Shown here in pieces: positions 52,542 to 61,510 of a stretch of DNA of 64,000 nucleotides. Both the position numbers and the translations under genes were made by a program. This stretch comes from HXMU1428-3 sp965215715 (GTDB lineage: Bacteria; Pseudomonadota; Alphaproteobacteria; Rhizobiales; HXMU1428-3). The notes below the pieces were generated by a model. The model was not told where the DNA came from. It was given only the letters and a program-made list of their open reading frames with translations, and made no database searches. The stretch's first letter is position 1, and each line of letters opens with the position of its first letter. The DNA lies in assembly GCA_965215715.1 (NCBI GenBank), contig OZ244129.1, forward strand, positions 2,294,001 to 2,358,000, in the 5' to 3' direction.

Positions 52542-54143
52542 TTATGGAGTCTGTGAAACGAGATGAACCCGACCACCGTCAGGCCCCGCATAGCCATACG
52601 TTCCAATATATGTTTTGTTAGGCAGATATCTGGGTTTTGAACCACTAATGCATGCAATAGCCAAACGAACAAGATTCACTGAATTTATAGTAGGTGACAA
52701 CCATTTTTGGCATCGTTCAGGAAAACGACTTAAGCTTATCACACTACTTCTCTCCTGAACTTGCTCTTGAGGCCACTTCGCAAGAGGGATATCCCATTTA
52801 ACGTGAAATGCAGAACCGTGGTCACCAACAATAATAACGATAGCGTCTTCATCTTCCGAATTAATTTTCTCGATTAACTGAAATATCTTCTTATTGGTAC
52901 AAAGCAGATTATCAATATAAAGTTTCTTTTCTTTATTACTCCACGCCTTAAAGTCAAATTTTACTTTTTTACGTACTGCGCAGTCAGATTTAAACATGTA
53001 TGGTGAATGCGGTGACAAATGATGGATCAGCATAAAGTAGGGATCGCGTGGCAGAGCATCTGTACCTAGTCTCCTCAAAACTTTTCCAATAGCATCTACA
53101 CCAAACTCTGGATAAGGCTCAATTTTTCCGAAACCATATTTTTGTTCTACCCAAGAAAATGGTGTTGCGGACATAAATGTTCGAATTTCGTAGGGAATAC
53201 GACTTGTTTCATTAAAATCGAAACAATCGGAATGGCGGGGGTTACAGTCAGCCCATTGGTTCCCCACAACATAGTAACGATACCCAAGGTCTTTAAAAGC
53301 CTTTACTGCAGCCGGTGGGGTCTTCTGCCTCATTATTGAAGGGTAAAAGGCACTTTCGTTCTTGAATGGCCTTGAGTGTTCATCAACTATATAATTTGCG
53401 TTAACAATTGCTGACATCGTCAAGAATGTCATGTTGTACGGAGACTGTGCTTCTTCAGCATGATAAAAATCGTTATCTTTCATCAATTGAATAAAATCAG
53501 AAATATCGAGGTTAAGAAATTTTCTAAGCCCGGCCTGCGAGTTGTATGCATCAACAACGATGTAGTAGACGTTTTCCTTGGTTAATGCCCCTTCAGGGTT
53601 TACCTCTAATCTAGGCGCAATGGTTTTGGACGCATTTGTTGAAGACAACACCAAATCAATCGAAAGCAATAATGTTGGCATCAAAGCTACTGCGGCTGCA
53701 AATATAAAAACTGTAAAACGAAAAAAATCAAATTTTGCGAGAAAAAATACAGAGATACCTATAATAGATAGGGCTATCACATACCCGCCTATTGCAAATC
53801 CTTTTATTATTTCAATCCCGAAGCTCTGCATTGTGCTTATTAGAATCGTATGAATGTCTATAAGAGCGTAATAGATGGGTGTGAATAAAAATAACAAAAA
53901 CCAAACAACGCCAATAGTGAGGAGTGTAGGTTCCAGATATTTCTTATTGATTCTAGAAAGAATAAGTCCTGCAATAATTGAAAAAGAAAATAAAATAAAA
54001 ATTGAAATACACGAGAAATATGCAAATCGCCAATGATTAAAAACAGCCTCTTCGTAATTGGTGACAAAAAAAGATAGGAAGGGTGCAGCAAGCATCAGGA
54101 AATTCGTAATGACCGCCAAAAAAAATGATTTGTTCTTGATCAA
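52542..54143 (-). CDS. Membrane sulfatase-fold protein (phosphoglycerol/phosphoethanolamine-transferase-like)
   Basis: Protein of 533 residues with about five N-terminal membrane helices (1-170) followed by an extracytoplasmic alkaline-phosphatase-fold domain (about 190-480). Metal-site motifs are VYYIVVDAYNSQAGL (first Asp), SPYNMTFLTMSAI (likely Thr/Ser nucleophile segment), LIHHLSPHSPYMF and IIVGDHGSAFH (Asp-His pair). This layout is that of LtaS/EptA/OpgB relatives that modify cell-surface polymers or lipids. It is convergent with the YidC-like gene and separated by 35 bases. Its AT-rich composition matches the neighbouring accessory genes. Confidence 0.83.
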   Translation of the reverse strand: MIKNKSFFLAVITNFLMLAAPFLSFFVTNYEEAVFNHWRFAYFSCISIFILFSFSIIAGLILSRINKKYLEPTLLTIGVVWFLLFLFTPIYYALIDIHTILISTMQSFGIEIIKGFAIGGYVIALSIIGISVFFLAKFDFFRFTVFIFAAAVALMPTLLLSIDLVLSSTNASKTIAPRLEVNPEGALTKENVYYIVVDAYNSQAGLRKFLNLDISDFIQLMKDNDFYHAEEAQSPYNMTFLTMSAIVNANYIVDEHSRPFKNESAFYPSIMRQKTPPAAVKAFKDLGYRYYVVGNQWADCNPRHSDCFDFNETSRIPYEIRTFMSATPFSWVEQKYGFGKIEPYPEFGVDAIGKVLRRLGTDALPRDPYFMLIHHLSPHSPYMFKSDCAVRKKVKFDFKAWSNKEKKLYIDNLLCTNKKIFQLIEKINSEDEDAIVIIVGDHGSAFHVKWDIPLAKWPQEQVQERSSVISLSRFPERCQKWLSPTINSVNLVRLAIACISGSKPRYLPNKTYIGTYGYAGPDGGRVHLVSQTP

Positions 54144-54395
54144 AGTGCAATATTCCTTTACCCGCCCCGATCTACGATCGGCTTAAATTAGCCATTCCGC
54201 CAACATCAATCTTGGATTTTGCCTTAACCTATCAGAAAGCGATCGGTTGACAAGGTTTTACCGTATCATTTTAGGTAGTCGCTGTCGGCACAGAACATCT
54301 CTACACAACCATGCCCAAATGTTACCACTTACATTACAAAAGCTAACTTAGGATAATTTGTATAAGTCTCTCTATACTCATTCATCTCAAGCCTA

Positions 54396-55403
54396 TTAGC
54401 TCTCTTTCTGGCGTTCCTTAATTTCCTTTTTCCGCTCTCTCATTTTTTGCGCATCAACAGCAGCTGCATCGCCTAAATGAGCCAGCCCCTTTTCTTTGGC
54501 CAACTGCATCTGTTTTTGCCGCTCTCTGGCCCGTTCTCGCTCTTTGTCTGTGCGCTCGTTTTTGCAATAGGCACACTGCACCCCAAGTTCATAATCAGGG
54601 TGCGCCCGATCTTCAGGTGCAAGAGGTTGGCGACAAGCATGGCATAACAAATAATCTTGCGGCACCAAATCATGGCCTACAGCGACGCGCTCATCAAACA
54701 CAAAGCAGCCGCCCTCCCATAGGCTTTCTTCTTCAGGCTGCTCTTCAAGGTAGCGCAAAATGCCGCCCTTTAAATGGAACACTTCCTCAAACCCATGGGC
54801 TAACATATAGCTTGAGGCCTTCTCACAGCGGATGCCGCCGGTGCAAAACATTGCCACCTTTTTGTTTTGGGCCGGATCAAGATGGTCTGCAACCCAGTCT
54901 TTAAAATCTGTAAAGCTCTTGGTCTCAGGATCAACGGCCCCTTTAAAGGTGCCGATTGCCACTTCATAATCATTGCGGGTGTCTATCACCACTGTATCAG
55001 GGTCTGAGATGACCTCATTCCAGTTTTTAGGGTCCACATAAGTCCCCACCTGCTCTGTCGGGTCAGCTTCTGGTGCGCGCAGAGTGACGATCTCTTGTTT
55101 TAAACGCACTTTCATGCGCCGAAACGGGGCCTTGTTACTGTAAGAATATTTCACATCCAAACCGGCTAACCTATTTTTATAGATGTTTCCGGTTTTCAAA
55201 TAAGTGATTAGCTCATCGATTGCTTCTTGTGAGCCAGCCACCGTTCCATTAATGCCTTCGCGTGCCAACAACAGTGTGCCTTTAATTTCTCGGGTGTTAC
55301 AAAAGTCGCTCAAAGGCTCTTGCAACGCCTCAAAATCGGGCAAGGCAACAAAATGGTAAAGGGCGGCAACCTTGTAAGCTGGCGCTTTGTTCATTGTATT
55401 CAT
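54396..55403 (-). CDS. trhO: Oxygen-dependent tRNA uridine(34) hydroxylase, rhodanese family
   Basis: Protein of 335 residues of the UPF0176/TrhO family, which hydroxylates U34 of tRNAs to 5-hydroxyuridine with O2. An N-terminal acylphosphatase-like domain (KGTLLLAREGINGTVAGSQE) is followed by the rhodanese domain with the active-site Cys in AMFCTGGIRCEKASSYML. A C-terminal Cys-rich part (LCHACRQPL and VQCAYCKNE) may bind zinc. A charged Lys/Arg/Glu tail ends the protein. Start at ATG 55403, with a second Met three codons later. An FNR-type box lies 114 bases upstream on this strand. Confidence 0.95.
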   Translation of the reverse strand: MNTMNKAPAYKVAALYHFVALPDFEALQEPLSDFCNTREIKGTLLLAREGINGTVAGSQEAIDELITYLKTGNIYKNRLAGLDVKYSYSNKAPFRRMKVRLKQEIVTLRAPEADPTEQVGTYVDPKNWNEVISDPDTVVIDTRNDYEVAIGTFKGAVDPETKSFTDFKDWVADHLDPAQNKKVAMFCTGGIRCEKASSYMLAHGFEEVFHLKGGILRYLEEQPEEESLWEGGCFVFDERVAVGHDLVPQDYLLCHACRQPLAPEDRAHPDYELGVQCAYCKNERTDKERERARERQKQMQLAKEKGLAHLGDAAAVDAQKMRERKKEIKERQKES

Positions 55404-55516
55404 CTTGGTAATTTCACTTAACTTTGCTAATGCTCGTTTGAGCTACTGACAATCATATATGGTTTTTGTCAAGTTTCAAAAGATACGCTTTTTAAGCGGT
55501 CAATATTTACATCTCA

Positions 55517-55530
55517 TTGATTTAAATCAA
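55517..55530. promoter_or_regulatory. FNR/FixK-type box TTGATTTAAATCAA
   Basis: A perfect 14-base palindrome that equals the FNR consensus TTGAT-N4-ATCAA. It lies between divergent trhO (114 bases from its start) and the DUF2946 copper gene (120 bases), so it could make either respond to oxygen. Confidence 0.7.
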
Positions 55531-55650
55531 CACTTGCAAACCAACAGCTATGGTAAGACAGCAACATAACTTTAAGGAAGTTACGAAAAAACACATAGTA
55601 CTGCTTTAACCCTTTGACGGGGCAATCTATTCAAGGCTAGGGTGCCGCAC

Positions 55651-56040
55651 ATGCTAAAGCTAAAAACATCAAAACGTCTGACAAGCTATCCCTTATTGCT
55701 CACTTTGGTTTTGCAATTGGGGTTTTCAAGCTTGATTTGCGCGATCTCCGGCTACCAAGCTGGTGCCAGCACCTTGATGATTTGTACCAGCTTTGGCATC
55801 AAGACCATTACGGTTGATGAAAACGGCCAGCCAATTGAACAGCAAAGTGATCATTCAGCCTTAGACGGCACTTGTTTTCATTGTGCCTCTGGCGGCTGTG
55901 GGTCTTTGGCCTTATTGCCTCAACGAGCTGAACCCTTTGTTCAACGGCAAATTACTAAAAAGATTGAAGGCTATCAAAGTGTTATAGCCAATGCGGCAAG
56001 CCCCAATCCGCCGACACGCGCGCCTCCTTTGTTCTCTTAA
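55651..56040 (+). CDS. DUF2946-type copper-related protein
   Basis: Small exported or membrane-anchored protein of 129 residues. A hydrophobic N-terminal segment (about 11-35) is followed by LMICTSFGIKTITVDENGQ, a Cys pair in CFHCASGGCGSLALLP and the end RAPPLFS. This is the DUF2946 layout (a CTxxG motif, a Cys pair and a PPR or APP tail) found beside copper-resistance and outer-membrane copper genes. The chosen ATG has AGGG eight bases upstream, and a GTG at 55642 is an alternative. It leads a plus-strand set with a transporter-like protein and PCu(A)C. Confidence 0.78.
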   Translation: MLKLKTSKRLTSYPLLLTLVLQLGFSSLICAISGYQAGASTLMICTSFGIKTITVDENGQPIEQQSDHSALDGTCFHCASGGCGSLALLPQRAEPFVQRQITKKIEGYQSVIANAASPNPPTRAPPLFS

Positions 56041-56189
56041 AAAATCTATAAATATCAAGCTAATAACAACACGCCATCTTAAAAAATGGTGATGATTTTT
56101 TGTATATGAGTGCTTTCACCTTAGCCGGCCTTCCACATGGAGGCGTGGGCAAGGGGGGAAATGCATTTTGTGATTTGGAGTTTCAATCA

Positions 56190-57317
56190 ATGTTATCCTT
56201 AAAGTTTTCAAGCAAACTGAGTTTGCTAGCCCTATTCTCTTTTACGACGCTTTCACCTGCCTTGGCTGATGAAAGCCATCCTTCAAGTTTTGCCATTACA
56301 GGCGGCGGGCATCATCATGGCACACGCGCTGATGGGCATGCTCCTATCGGTGTTATGGGTGATCATGTGCATAAAAAAGGGGAATGGATGCTCTCTTACC
56401 GCTTTATGCATATGAGCATGGAAGGCAACCAAATTGGTGATAATAACGTTTCACCTGAGACCATTGCGACAACGGTGCCTAATCGCTTTTTCGGTGCCCC
56501 TATGCAGCCGCCTACACTGCGCATTGTGCCAACAAAAATGACAATGGACATGCACATGTTTGGCGGCATGTATGCGCCGACCGATAATCTAACCTTGATG
56601 GCGATGATTAATTACGTTGAAAAGGAAATGGATCACCTGACCTTTCAAGGCGGCATGGGCACCAACCGTTTGGGCACTTTCACAACCAAATCTGAAGGCT
56701 TTGGTGACCTTAAACTATCTGGGCTCTATGGCCTATATAATGATGGGACCACCAAAGTTCACCTGAATGCTGGCCTTAGCGTGCCCACAGGCAGCATTAA
56801 AGAGCGCGCCCAAATCCTGACGCCTATGGGCGGTCGTCCCGTGGTTCGCATGCCTTATGCCATGCAATTGGGCACAGGCACGTGGGACCTTTTACCCGGC
56901 ATCACCATTCAAAGCCGCATGGGTGATTTGTCTTATGGTGCACAATATATGGCGCGGTTCCATTTGGGCGAAAACAGCCAAGATTATTCGTTTGGTGACA
57001 AACATGAGCTAACAGCCTGGATTGCCTATCAATGGGCGCCTTGGATTTCAACATCTTTGCGCATCGCGGGCTCTACCCAAAGTGAGATTGATGGCATTGA
57101 CGCCAACATTGTTGGCCCAGTGCAAACGGCTGACCCGGACAATTATGGCGGTGAGCGGGTTGATCTGTTTGGCGGTGTGAATTTGGCCTTTCAAGATGGT
57201 GCTTTAAAAGGACATCGTTTGGCCTTTGAATTTGGCGCGCCAATTTATCAAGACCTAAACGGCCCGCAAATGGAGACAGACTATATGTTCACCATTGGTT
57301 GGCAAAAAGCATTTTAA
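56190..57317 (+). CDS. Outer-membrane transporter-like protein, His/Met-rich
   Basis: Predicted outer-membrane beta-barrel of 375 residues with a signal peptide (about 1-27, ending ALA). The mature N-terminus has a His-rich metal-site-like segment (FAITGGGHHHGTRADGH) and a Met-rich stretch (YRFMHMSMEGNQ, TKMTMDMHMFGGMYA). Strand-like repeats end in TDYMFTIGWQKAF, a terminal Phe typical of barrels. The family is widespread as transporter or phenol-degradation-type MetA-pathway proteins near copper genes, and copper handling is the likely role. The start at 56190 has GGAG nine bases upstream, whereas the longer frame from 56100 lacks a signal peptide. Confidence 0.8.
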   Translation: MLSLKFSSKLSLLALFSFTTLSPALADESHPSSFAITGGGHHHGTRADGHAPIGVMGDHVHKKGEWMLSYRFMHMSMEGNQIGDNNVSPETIATTVPNRFFGAPMQPPTLRIVPTKMTMDMHMFGGMYAPTDNLTLMAMINYVEKEMDHLTFQGGMGTNRLGTFTTKSEGFGDLKLSGLYGLYNDGTTKVHLNAGLSVPTGSIKERAQILTPMGGRPVVRMPYAMQLGTGTWDLLPGITIQSRMGDLSYGAQYMARFHLGENSQDYSFGDKHELTAWIAYQWAPWISTSLRIAGSTQSEIDGIDANIVGPVQTADPDNYGGERVDLFGGVNLAFQDGALKGHRLAFEFGAPIYQDLNGPQMETDYMFTIGWQKAF

Positions 57318-57370
57318 TTCTGCTAGAATGGGGGCGTTCTGCCCCCCCATTCACATCTGTTAAAAGGATC

Positions 57371-57853
57371 ATGGACATGAGATCGGCTCTTATCACCTTT
57401 ATTGTTTTATTTTTCTCTCACCTTGGCATTGCCATGGCTGAAAGTGGGCCCAAGGTTTCTATGCCTGACTTGGAGATTGCTCATGTCTGGGCCAAACCAA
57501 ATTATGGCCCCAATGGTGCAGCTTATTTTAAACTCACCAATAAGGGCGACAAGCCACGCTATCTGACAGGTGCCAGTTCCCCGCTCTCCAAACGGGTTGA
57601 GCTACACACCCATATTGAAAAAGACGGCGTGATGAAAATGCGCAGAGTTAAAGAGCCGATAGAAATTGCCCCCGGCAAAACCGTCCTTTTTGCCCCGGCT
57701 GGTCACCATGTCATGCTGTTTGCGATGGAAAAAAAATTAAAAGAGGGCGACAAACTTCCCCTGACACTTATTTTCAAAGACGGCACAAAACAAAACCTCA
57801 CCGCCAAAGTGAAAAAAAGCGCTGACAAGGATGACCATAGAGGCTCCCACTAA
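57371..57853 (+). CDS. PCu(A)C-type periplasmic copper chaperone
   Basis: Exported protein of 160 residues (signal peptide about 1-25, ending AMA) that delivers Cu(I) to the CuA site of cytochrome oxidase or serves as a copper store. The Cu-binding set H-x(n)-M-x(n)-H-x-M is present: VELHTHIEKDGVMKMRRV and GHHVMLFAM. ATG 57371 follows AAGGATC. The frame back to 57299 overlaps the upstream gene and lacks a signal peptide. It follows the transporter-like gene by 53 bases on the same strand and is probably co-transcribed with it. Confidence 0.9.
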   Translation: MDMRSALITFIVLFFSHLGIAMAESGPKVSMPDLEIAHVWAKPNYGPNGAAYFKLTNKGDKPRYLTGASSPLSKRVELHTHIEKDGVMKMRRVKEPIEIAPGKTVLFAPAGHHVMLFAMEKKLKEGDKLPLTLIFKDGTKQNLTAKVKKSADKDDHRGSH

Positions 57854-57867
57854 CAAAGACTTAGAGG

Positions 57868-57895
57868 GTGCCTTAATTTCCATGATGAGATTTTG
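57868..57895. repeat. Remnant of the dispersed palindromic element (one arm)
   Basis: GTGCCTTAATTTCCATGATGAG and the next bases match the outer arm of the palindrome at 19591. The loop and second arm are gone. It lies next to the stop codon of the TIR gene. Confidence 0.6.
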
Positions 57896-57901
57896 TGAAA
57901 A

Positions 57902-58819
57902 CTAAGCGCTGAGTGTATTGTCTTCTAATTCCTGGGCCAGTGTTTCAATCAACTCAGGGCCGCGGCCAGAGGCGAAGCGGGCGATTTCTGGGTTTTCTCT
58001 AGCCGCTTTGCGCAGCTCAAACAATTGCCAGGCTTGCAAGTAAGTTGACGATTGCAGCGCCTTGCGGCAAAAGCCGATGACTTTAAAGCTATTGTCCGGG
58101 TCATCATAGGTGACCAATTGTTTGACCAGAAGTGATGTTAGTTTGGGCCCAACATGTGGCAGACGCATCAAAGCCTCAATGGCTGATAAAGCGGCATCTT
58201 TGGCTGTGTCTTCCTCTTGCCATTCTATGGCTTGCAAAGCGCCAACCAAGCCTTGTGGCGGCACATCCTTCATCACGCTTAACACCGGCTTGCCAGCGCC
58301 CAGCGCAAAGCCAACTTCTTGGTTGCAGGTGGGGCTTTCAATCGAGTTGTCGGTGACCAGAGAAATCAAGCCGTCCATATGCTCAAGCTGGGTGATGATT
58401 TCAACCAGCCATTCAGAAGCGGTGGCAATGTCATCGCCAGCGACAAAACAGTCAAACCCGCCATATTCAAGATATTGCTTTAAATCCTGTGCCTTTTCTG
58501 CCTGCGTGGCAGAATGGCTGATGAAAAAACGAAACTGATCTTTTTCGTTTAATTGGGCATATTTTTCTGCCAAATGGCTGCCGCGGGCATATTTCATTGC
58601 CAAAATGCTGTTGAGTGCGGCCAATTGATGGTCACTGGCAACCTCTAGCCGGCGTGGCAGATAGTCTTCATAAAACTTGCCGATTTTACGTGTTGCGGGC
58701 AGGCCATAATGGTTTAACAGATGCAAACAATGGGTCACCTTTAAACGGCGCATTACCATTTTTATATCTGCAATTACCTGCTCGCGATTAAAAACCGCTA
58801 AATCTTGTCCGCCAGCCAT
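57902..58819 (-). CDS. TIR-domain protein
   Basis: Cytoplasmic protein of 305 residues. An N-terminal helical region (1-93) of unknown type precedes a TIR domain (about 95-190): FRFFISHSATQAEKAQ, YGGFDCFVAGDDIATASEW, GLISLVTDNSIESPTCNQE and VGFALGAGKPVLSVM. Glu168 in NQEVGFALG sits where active TIR NADases have their catalytic Glu. The C-terminal helical region (about 200-305) is not recognised. The ATG at 58819 follows GGGGAAGA. A GTG at 58843 is possible. It stands alone without neighbouring defence genes, so a role in phage defence or NAD depletion is only inference. Confidence 0.85.
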   Translation of the reverse strand: MAGGQDLAVFNREQVIADIKMVMRRLKVTHCLHLLNHYGLPATRKIGKFYEDYLPRRLEVASDHQLAALNSILAMKYARGSHLAEKYAQLNEKDQFRFFISHSATQAEKAQDLKQYLEYGGFDCFVAGDDIATASEWLVEIITQLEHMDGLISLVTDNSIESPTCNQEVGFALGAGKPVLSVMKDVPPQGLVGALQAIEWQEEDTAKDAALSAIEALMRLPHVGPKLTSLLVKQLVTYDDPDNSFKVIGFCRKALQSSTYLQAWQLFELRKAARENPEIARFASGRGPELIETLAQELEDNTLSA

Positions 58820-59002
58820 CTCTCTTCCCCGCAAAAGTCTCACGAATCATTTGTGTAAAATGGTAAGCGAAAAAAGGTTAAAGAGGTTTAACTTTTTCTC
58901 TAAAGTCCACAAACACGCTGAGTGGGCGCAGGGAAATTAGGCATGATCCGCCTTCGTTATATTTGACCCTTATGAAAATGAGCCCCCTGAGCACCCCTCC
59001 CC

Positions 59003-59150
59003 GTCATCCCGGGCTTGCCCCGGGATCCACCTTGCGGCTTTACGGATATTTAGACGATGCGCGATCATACGCCCAGCCCCCTTTCACCTTTGCAATATGT
59101 TGCCCCTCCTGCGCCAATTGCCATGGATCCCGGATCAAGTCCGGGATGAC
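59003..59150. repeat. Composite palindromic repeat, left copy
   Basis: Two GTCATCCCGG...CCGGGATCCA units face each other. Unit one is at 59003-59029 (stem ATCCCGGG/CCCGGGAT), unit two at 59122-59150 (ATCCCGGA/TCCGGGAT), with about 95 bases between. A second such pair occurs at 61511-61659. The motif is a widely dispersed intergenic sequence in alphaproteobacteria. The rest of 58820-59264 holds no gene. Confidence 0.85.
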
Positions 59151-59264
59151 CGTGTGGCAAAATCTCGCACCTGCTTTTCCCTCCCCCACCCCCTTGCCAA
59201 AGTCACGCCCTTGGCTCAAACTTACAACACCACTCAGCCGACCTTATCTCAGGGGGAATAACCA

Positions 59265-61082
59265 ATGAACCGGGAAGAAACACTGGCGCTTTATGCGCAA
59301 GGACAAGAGGCCTGGAACAAGTGGGCGAATGAGATGTTGGAAGAAAGGAAAAGGCTGGAAGAGGCTGGGGAATGGCAGGCGGTACAAAATTTCTTAGAAA
59401 CCCTTGAGCCCCAAAACGAAGCGACCAAAGCTTGGTTTACAGCAGCAAAAGCTGATTTTTCTAGTGAAGATTCACCATATGAATTTGTAGAAAGGGTTAA
59501 TTTTTCAGGTTTTGTTTTCCCGTCAAATGTTAACTTTATAAATGCCAAATTTTTCAGACAAGTAAAATTCATTAATACTGTGTTTTACGGAAATGCCTCT
59601 CTCAATAAAAATACATTTAATGAAAAAACTATATTCTCTAATGTCATATTTTATAAAGATGCTCTCTTTGAAAAAAATCTTTTCAGAAAAGAAATCATTT
59701 TCAAAGACACCTTATTTAACGGTGAAACCTCATTTCATAAAACTATTTTTAAAGCTGACAGTTGGTTCCTAAACCTAAATTTTAAAAAACTGGCTTCATT
59801 CAATAAAACAAAATTTAAAGGAGGTTTAGCATTTGTGAAGGCCTTCTTCTCAGAAGAAATATTTTTTAAAAGTTCTTCGTTCAATGACATTACTTTTTTT
59901 GAAAAAACAACCTTCTATGATAAAGCGATATTCGAAGGTTCAATTTTTAACAAACAAGCTAAATTTAACAATACATCTTTTGAAAATAAGGCCCTATTTA
60001 ACAAAACAACTTTCTGCGATATAGCCGATTTCAAAGAAAGTACTTTCAAAGGAATAGCTAGTTTTGAAAATGCAAAATTCTGTAAAAGTACATTTTTCAA
60101 TAATGCAATTTTTAAATCCAAAGTTGTCTTTAATTATTGCCATTTAAAAAACAACTTAACCTTAGACAATACTAAGTTCAGCGATAAGATTTGGCTTGAC
60201 AATAGCCTTCTGGAAACGAACGTACGTTTCAACAATGCCATTTTCAAAAAGAACACTTCATTTGCTTCCTCTACGTTTAAAGGGTTTACAAATTTCTCAA
60301 AGGCCTGTTTTTACAAAGAAGCCAATTTTACTTCTTCAAACTTTGAAGGGGGGATGTCTCTCAACGAAACAAAGTTTTTATCAAAACTCCCCAATTTCAT
60401 TCAAACTCATTTTAAAGAAGCCCCTCGCCTTGACAATCTTTCATTCGGCAAGACCATTCCACCTGGCACCTGGTGGAACTCCATAACGACACCCGACACA
60501 GGAGAAACCAAAGCTCGCTACCAAGCTCTTAAACGCCTGGCCATTCAAGCCCATGATCATGAAAATGAGCAACGCTTTTGGGCTGGAGAGCTGCGCTCAG
60601 ACCGTTCTTTAAAAACCAAGGATAATAAATGGAATTTCCGGCCTCTCTTGTCAGCGTTTTGGTGGGGCAACATATCCTATGGGGTCCTCTCTAATTATGG
60701 CCGCTCTATTATCCGCCCTCTGATAGCATGGACAATCGTTGCTGCCTTTATGGCTTGGGTGCATCTTGGAGGACAACAAACCACCATACCTCTTGAGACC
60801 ACCGCCAGGACTAAATATAACTCCCCCATAAAATGCAATGCGCTGACAGCGGCCATTCAAACCTCTCTAAAAACCAGTGCCTTGGGGCTAGGCTTTGATC
60901 GTACTAAAAAGGACATTTATAAACGGTATTACATCTGCCTCTACGGCACAGAAGGAGACAGCGCTAAGACTCCTAAAATTCCCAACGGCATATTGATTGC
61001 AGAATTTTTCCAAATGCTCTTCTCCGCTGTCCTGATTTTTCTTCTAGGCCTTGGCATCAGAAATAATTTTAAACTAAAATAG
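59265..61082 (+). CDS. Pentapeptide-repeat membrane protein
   Basis: Protein of 605 residues. After an N-terminal helical part (1-60), a long pentapeptide-repeat region (about 70-395) shows Phe every five residues (patterns such as AKFNNTSFENKALFNKTTF), predicted to form a right-handed quadrilateral beta-helix. A linker with FRPLLSAFWWGNISY leads to two membrane segments (about 485-502 and 580-600), the first in a motif seen in other pentapeptide-repeat membrane proteins. The repeat-coding DNA is far more AT-rich than the flanks. ATG 59265 follows GGGGG at nine bases. Function unknown. Confidence 0.85.
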   Translation: MNREETLALYAQGQEAWNKWANEMLEERKRLEEAGEWQAVQNFLETLEPQNEATKAWFTAAKADFSSEDSPYEFVERVNFSGFVFPSNVNFINAKFFRQVKFINTVFYGNASLNKNTFNEKTIFSNVIFYKDALFEKNLFRKEIIFKDTLFNGETSFHKTIFKADSWFLNLNFKKLASFNKTKFKGGLAFVKAFFSEEIFFKSSSFNDITFFEKTTFYDKAIFEGSIFNKQAKFNNTSFENKALFNKTTFCDIADFKESTFKGIASFENAKFCKSTFFNNAIFKSKVVFNYCHLKNNLTLDNTKFSDKIWLDNSLLETNVRFNNAIFKKNTSFASSTFKGFTNFSKACFYKEANFTSSNFEGGMSLNETKFLSKLPNFIQTHFKEAPRLDNLSFGKTIPPGTWWNSITTPDTGETKARYQALKRLAIQAHDHENEQRFWAGELRSDRSLKTKDNKWNFRPLLSAFWWGNISYGVLSNYGRSIIRPLIAWTIVAAFMAWVHLGGQQTTIPLETTARTKYNSPIKCNALTAAIQTSLKTSALGLGFDRTKKDIYKRYYICLYGTEGDSAKTPKIPNGILIAEFFQMLFSAVLIFLLGLGIRNNFKLK

Positions 61083-61117
61083 GACACTAGCGTCCTTATT
61101 AAGAAAGACCCAATATT

Positions 61118-61498
61118 ATGATCTTACTCCTTGCCGGCCTGCTCGGCTTTCTGTCTGTGGCACTTGGCGCTTATGCTGACCATGGCTTGCAACACACCGC
61201 ATCAGAAGCCGATCTAAAAAGCTTCATGACAGCCATTAAATATCATCAAATCCATGCGATTGCGCTCATTGCCATTGGTCTGGCCCGCCTGGCAAGCCCA
61301 CAACTGGCCAGCTCGCGAGCTTTGCTTGTCGCCAGCCTTGTCTTTTTTGCCGCGATTTGCCTGTTTAGCTTCGGCATTTACGCCGCCGTTATCCTAAACT
61401 TGCCTAGCCTAAAGTATCTGGCCCCGTTCGGTGGCACCCTGTTCATGATCGGTTGGCTAACTCTGGCCCTTGCAGGCTGGCAACTAAAAAGGGCATGA
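61118..61498 (+). CDS. DUF423 membrane protein
   Basis: Small integral membrane protein (126 residues, four helices) of the DUF423/YgdD family. The signature LAGLLGFLSVALGAYADHGL at the N-terminus, FMTAIKYHQIHAIALI and APFGGTLFMIGWLTLAL at the end match. Function unknown. It follows the pentapeptide gene by 35 bases on the same strand and is followed by the right-hand composite repeat. Confidence 0.93.
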   Translation: MILLLAGLLGFLSVALGAYADHGLQHTASEADLKSFMTAIKYHQIHAIALIAIGLARLASPQLASSRALLVASLVFFAAICLFSFGIYAAVILNLPSLKYLAPFGGTLFMIGWLTLALAGWQLKRA

Positions 61499-61510
61499 AC
61501 CTATCCCCAC

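Noticed and set aside
57902..58819. Defence island (Thoeris or CBASS)
   Set aside because: No ThsA, SMODS or other partner gene lies nearby. Only the TIR gene itself is supported.
58963..59268. 101-codon plus-strand open frame before the pentapeptide gene
   Set aside because: It spans the composite palindromic repeat and overlaps the real start, with low-complexity, Pro-rich translation.
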